DNA of 64,000 bases from NCBI GenBank assembly GCA_032622095.1, contig CP136068.1, forward strand, positions 55,700,025 through 55,764,024, in the 5' to 3' direction. Under the pieces are notes generated by a model. It was not told the origin of the DNA, searched no databases, and saw nothing but the letters and a program-made list of their open reading frames with translations. This document shows, piece after piece, positions 60,152 through 64,000 of the stretch (positions are counted from its first letter, which is position 1; every line of letters begins with the position of its first letter). A program made the position numbers and the translations under genes. This DNA is from Siphonodentalium dalli. Lineage: Eukaryota > Mollusca > Scaphopoda > Gadilida > Siphonodentaliidae.

Positions 60152-60810
60152 GCGGCCTTCGTTGTAGGTTAGAAATAACATTATCAAATTATGATAATTT
60201 CCTCAAGAATATACTAATAGTATAGCATTTAATGATGATATGAATGCGATATTATTCACATAACACGCTTTGTGTCCGAGAAATACAGGTCGACAGTTGT
60301 TTAGTTTCTCGCAAAAAGCACAGTAGATTTTTTATAAGCAGAATCACGATATTGCACCATTTCATTATTTAGATTTGTGCGCTTTATATGTTGGTTGTAA
60401 AACCCCTGATTTGGGGCGCCTACAACTTACAACTCACAATACAACTCACACTAATATTCCTTATTTTGTATGTATGACCATATATAGGTTACAAGAAAAT
60501 ACTAACTGGATTGAAAAGTATTCATCTCTTTACAAGAACAATTATATTCTATCTGATCATTTCCCAATCATGATGTAATGTGGGTTAGCTTTATTTTGAA
60601 CTGACAGTGGGTAGAATGGGTCGATTAAAACAAATTTGGTGTGATTTGAATGCGATTGTTGATTGCGCCAATAATTTTATCAACGCACTCCACAGCACAA
60701 CGCATTTTCATTGGACGATACGGTAGTTCCAAGTAATTGTCTATAAACAATCGTAAACATAACGTTTTTATGTTTGTTTACATAACAAATGTGACGAGCT
60801 GGCCCAGGTT
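60152..60810 (+). mobile_element. Miniature TTAA-type element, family 1, copy 3
   Basis: Starts after GATTAAAGG with ATGGGCGGCCTTCGTTGTAG and follows 2148-2800 block by block (AATTTCCTCAAGAA, ACACGCTTTGTGTC, TTCTCGCAAAAAGC, GGGTAGAATGGGTCGATTAA). The right terminus is missing beyond TTTGTTTACATAACAAATG. If the SNAP gene's previous exon lies upstream, this element is in its intron. Confidence 0.75.
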
Positions 60811-61880
60811 GATTTGTCCACATCATCGCCTCATTCATAAAACTATCCATTGGGAACTGTTCGTTCAACGTACAATGTAGTTTAGTATTTTATTTGTATA
60901 ATCATATAAATTATATTTTCATCAATGTGTTTACATCAAAATGTAAGTCATATCCCCACTCTCAGAAGATCGATAGTGTTATCCTACTCTCAAGATGTTA
61001 TCCTACTCACAGCATTGCATCATGACGTAAATTTTTGCGTCATTCTGTATCCTTGCACGTTATTTTAATAAATAGCCGATGATGTTGTAGTTTTAAGAAT
61101 GAATTGGGTCTAACCGTGTGTTTGATTGTGGTCTGGGTCGTAACAAACTGGTATAGAAAATATAATAAACACAACACTCAACTCTTCTGAGTAGCGTCCG
61201 TGTTTTCTCCTCTCGTGAGATGCGAGGATTATTTTCACTTGGCTAGCTAGCGCCTCGTAACAATAATCCTCCGCATCTCACTCGATGGAAAACCCTATAC
61301 GCTATACTTAGAACAGTTAACTACAATATTGTCTTTTTATTCATGAGTTAATCGATTGCCAGTGACATTTGTTTACAGCTGAGGTCATTGCCCAGAAGCT
61401 AAACTTCCAGTTGTGAAGTCTGATTGCGTGTCGTTAGGAACCGTCACTATAAACTCACTGCGTTCCCTCTTATTAGGGGAACACAGTGCATGCCCAGTGA
61501 GGGAACACTGTCTCATGGAAAGCAATGCGTGACTTATTTTATTTCTACACTCACCATTGCGGACTCTGGTGATTAGGTAAAATCTGATCCGTACAGCATT
61601 CGTCAAGTTGAGCTATTCAACTTTATACATAATGTAGCTCACAAATGAACGCTCATACTGAATCCGTGCCTCCATAAATTTAATGTGTATATATAAGAGT
61701 ACTAGTAGGATCTTTATGCCCGGCGGGCGGACCTAAAGAATGCCTTATAACTTTGACATTTGTGAACGGATTCAAAAAAAATTTGGTATGTGAGTTGCTC
61801 CCAATGACTATTTACTGCCTGTAGAAAATGGGTCACGTCCAAACTTTTTGACAAGAGTTATCCATCTTAGATGGTTTTTA
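60811..61880. other. No gene; small hairpin at 61217-61279
   Basis: GAGATGCGAGGATTATT (61217-61233) pairs with AATAATCCTCCGCATCTC (61262-61279) around a 28-base loop, with one unpaired base. Otherwise nothing recognised. Confidence 0.65.
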
Positions 61881-62480
61881 GTCAAGTTTTTCACCGTTAG
61901 CGCGATAACTCACGCAAATATTAACCAATTTCAACAATATTTGGTATATGAGACTCTTGCAACAATATCTCGGACGAGTTCGAAAACCAGGTTTGTCCGA
62001 ATTTTTTCCCGGAGTTATGGGTCTTAGTTTATCTATTTTTAGCAATGTTATCACCGTTAGTACGATAACTCTATGAAATATTAACCGATTTCAACAATAT
62101 TTGGTATATGAGTCTCCTGCAACAATATCTCGGACGAGTTCGAATACCAGGTTTCTCCGAATTTTTTTCGCGGAGTTATGGGTCTTAGTTTGTCTATTTT
62201 TAGCAATGTTATCACCGTTAGCACGATAACTCAATGAAATATTAACCGATTTAAACAATATTTGGTATATGAGTCTCTTGCAACAATATCTCGGACGAGT
62301 TCGAAAACCTGGTTTGTCCGAATTTTTTTCTCCGGAGTAATGAGTCTTAGTTTGTCTATTTTAATAACAATTTTATCACCGTTAGTGCGATAACTCAATG
62401 AAATATTAACAGATTCAATTTATATTTGGTATATAGGTCTATTGCAATAATATACCATCGTCCGACTTTTTTTTCCCGGA
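61725..62480 (+). repeat. Tandem repeat of about 160 bp, four units
   Basis: CAACAATATTTGGTATATGA recurs at 61932, 62092, about 62253 and 62412. Each unit has TATCACCGTTAGNACGATAA and TCTCGGACGAGTTCGAA. The preceding segment, from GCGGGCGGACCTAAAGAATG, is a diverged first unit or element start. Confidence 0.85.
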
Positions 62481-62569
62481 ATTGTGCACCTTATTGGCAG
62501 AAGTTTGGTTCGACTGCCAAAAAACTCGACAAAAGCATCTTAGATGCGTACCCCTTGTTTTGTGAAAGA

Positions 62570-63430
62570 TCGATATATCAACTATGAATTAAATTGGTTG
62601 ATGTTTGTTGAAGTTATCATGCTAATGGACATAAAATTGCTATAAATAAAAACCAGTGGCATAACACTGGTTAGAACGTCGGGGTATATCAGTATTTGTA
62701 GTGAAAGACTGCGAGGTCTCAAATAAGATCTTCCTGCATGAATATTCTCATCCTTCTGCTACTTATTGTATGTACAAAGAACAACAGCAAAAATTAATTA
62801 GCCCACACCCATTTGAGGCCTACAGTCACACGATAAGAAGTTCTCGGGAAATAAGCAGTTAAATCAATTGCACGAATATCTGATATATACAGTTTATCAA
62901 AAAAATTGGGATATAATATAAAATAGCATGTTTATGAACGACAAGTTATAACTTAAGCAGACATCATCGACCATTCTTATGTTCTCAATGTCCACATGGG
63001 TGAAGCATTTAGCTGAATTGGATCACATTGAATCACGATTCTGTACCCAAATTAAATTTAAAAAATACCCAAATCATAGGCCAGAGCCCTAGAGTCTACT
63101 GTCACTAATATTACTCTGAAGTTTTCAACAATAATTCTCTGTTTTTAACTATTAATTATCAAATAAATGAAAAACAACTAATAAACAACAAAATTATTTT
63201 ATATATTTTATTGTTACAGCCTGAGGAGATTATCATTTTTGGCTAACAGTTGAAAGCATTCCAAAACCTCAGAAACATGAAATTCAAGCAAACTCTAATT
63301 TCTTTTTCTCTTTTATTACTCGAAGTGGGAAATTAAATTATAATTATAATTTTAATTAATTAATAATTTTATTACTCGATAAATCAAAATTTTAACTATA
63401 AATTGGAGGCGACTAATTAAAGTCCTTCTT
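62570..63430. other. No recognised feature
   Basis: AT-rich. The stretch around 63340-63410 is a dense run of TTAATTAATT-like words. Confidence 0.6.
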
Positions 63431-63740
63431 GTTAGTGCCTACTGGTGGTAGGGTGCGCGGAGAATGAGGATCCGCGCTATCTCTCTCTTTGTTTGCGAGC
63501 TGAGGTGTTGTGCTGAGGTTTAGTGTTCCAGATTTGTGCGTGTGCATTTAGTTCCCCTTTGTAAGTTGTCAACATGGATTACTATAGTGAGGGACACATT
63601 GGGTGTGGGGAAGTTGATGTCAACGGGTGTGACACTGGTGAGAGAAATGCTCGTGGCCATATTTAATGTGATTGAGTAATGAGGTAATAAATTCAAAAAG
63701 GCGAGGATGATCCTCCAGGGAGGTAATCTCAATCACTTGA

Positions 63741-63800
63741 ATATCCTAAAAATGGTCTAGCGCTTTCGATACAAGTGTATCTTCGTCAGGACCAGGATGG
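63741..63800 (-). ncRNA. Hammerhead-ribozyme-like motif
   Basis: In order: stem I strand ATCCTGGTC, core CTGACGA, one extra A, stem II GATAC-ACTT-GTATC, core GAA, a self-complementary AGCGCT that can act as a minimal stem III, the cleavage-site base A, and stem I return GACCA with outer AGGAT. All three stems pair. The additional A between the CTGACGA core and stem II departs from the consensus, and the loop-less stem III suggests activity as a dimer. Cleavage is untested. Confidence 0.6.
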
Positions 63801-63827
63801 TGTAGATAGATGTGGATTTTGCCTGTC

Positions 63828-63835
63828 CTTTTATA
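63828..63835 (-). promoter_or_regulatory. TATA box upstream of the hammerhead-like motif
   Basis: TATAAAAG on the minus strand, 28 bases before the start of stem I. Confidence 0.45.
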
Positions 63836-63894
63836 CTCTAGGTTGATTGAGCGTGAATTTGATTGGTCAAAGGGTAGATGTCGGGTGTTTATGG

Positions 63895-64000
63895 ACACAG
63901 AAGAGGTCTCAGAGTTGAGTGCGGGTATATTGCGGGTATGTGGTGCCTCGCGATTCCCGATATATATAGTCTATGCGGGTAGTTTGTGCGGGTATATTGT
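63895..64000. repeat. GCGGGTATATTG-type short repeats
   Basis: GCGGGTAT recurs five times in about 90 bases at the window edge. The array probably continues beyond. Confidence 0.6.

Larger units (their letters stand above)
63420..63860 (-). mobile_element. Penelope-like element 5' segment (probable)
   Basis: On the minus strand a TATAAAAGG box (63835-63827) is followed within about 40 bases by a hammerhead-like fold (63800-63741), then a leader and a short open frame from an ATG near 63660 that soon stops. TATA plus hammerhead in the terminal repeat is known for Penelope-like elements. No reverse transcriptase or GIY-YIG coding was seen, so this is a fragment. Confidence 0.5.

Overview
The window looks like nuclear DNA of a marine invertebrate animal, possibly a lophotrochozoan such as a mollusc. 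It is AT-rich and has large introns with GT-AG splice sites and metazoan gene families. It is crowded with the mobile elements typical of such genomes: a copia-type LTR element, a MULE-like element, hAT-like and TTAA-flanked miniature elements, and pearl/HINE-like tandem-repeat elements. The phylum is an inference from repeat content only. There is no sign of bacterial organisation.

Two host genes can be supported. The first is a complete six-exon KLHL10-like gene (BTB-BACK-Kelch, 596 codons plus stop) on the minus strand, from 24085 down to 719. Its six exons were joined by hand. Every splice junction is GT-AG, the phases agree, and the protein has the length, domain order and six Kelch repeats of KLHL10, the testis CUL3 adaptor. 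The second is the last exon of a SNAP-25-family SNARE gene on the minus strand (59405-59817); the rest lies beyond the window or was not found.

Layout. 1-720: 21-bp minisatellite just 3' of KLHL10. 719-24085: KLHL10, whose introns hold TTAA-flanked elements, an 18-bp-TIR element rich in TTGCG motifs, one arm of a 2.2-kb inverted repeat pair and three tandem 174-bp palindromes. 24838-26995: the other arm of that pair. 27440-28480: a pearl/HINE-like fragment interrupted by a short retroposon with 87-bp perfect flanking repeats. 28479-29801: a MULE-like deletion derivative whose long terminal inverted repeats are built from 16-bp tandem units. 29802-34406: a decayed copia element with 183-bp LTRs. 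34780-39412: inverted and direct repeats around a 2.4-kb element carrying a 56-bp minisatellite, with a second copy at 44656-47087. 40200-41640: a 21-bp minisatellite that switches strand. 41728-42235: a pseudogene of a multicopy invertebrate family. 42745-44372 and 53908-56905: two arrays of a roughly 160-bp repeat. 57565-58749: a hAT-like element with an exact 8-bp target duplication. 59405-64000: the SNAP exon, tandem repeats and, at the far end, a Penelope-like segment with a TATA box and a hammerhead-ribozyme-like fold.

No operon-like cooperation between genes is expected. The window is best read as one large repeat-inflated locus, KLHL10, followed by about 35 kb of nested repeats and the tail of a SNARE gene. 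Coordinates of splice sites, LTRs, TIRs and target duplications were read base by base; boundaries of diverged repeats are approximate.
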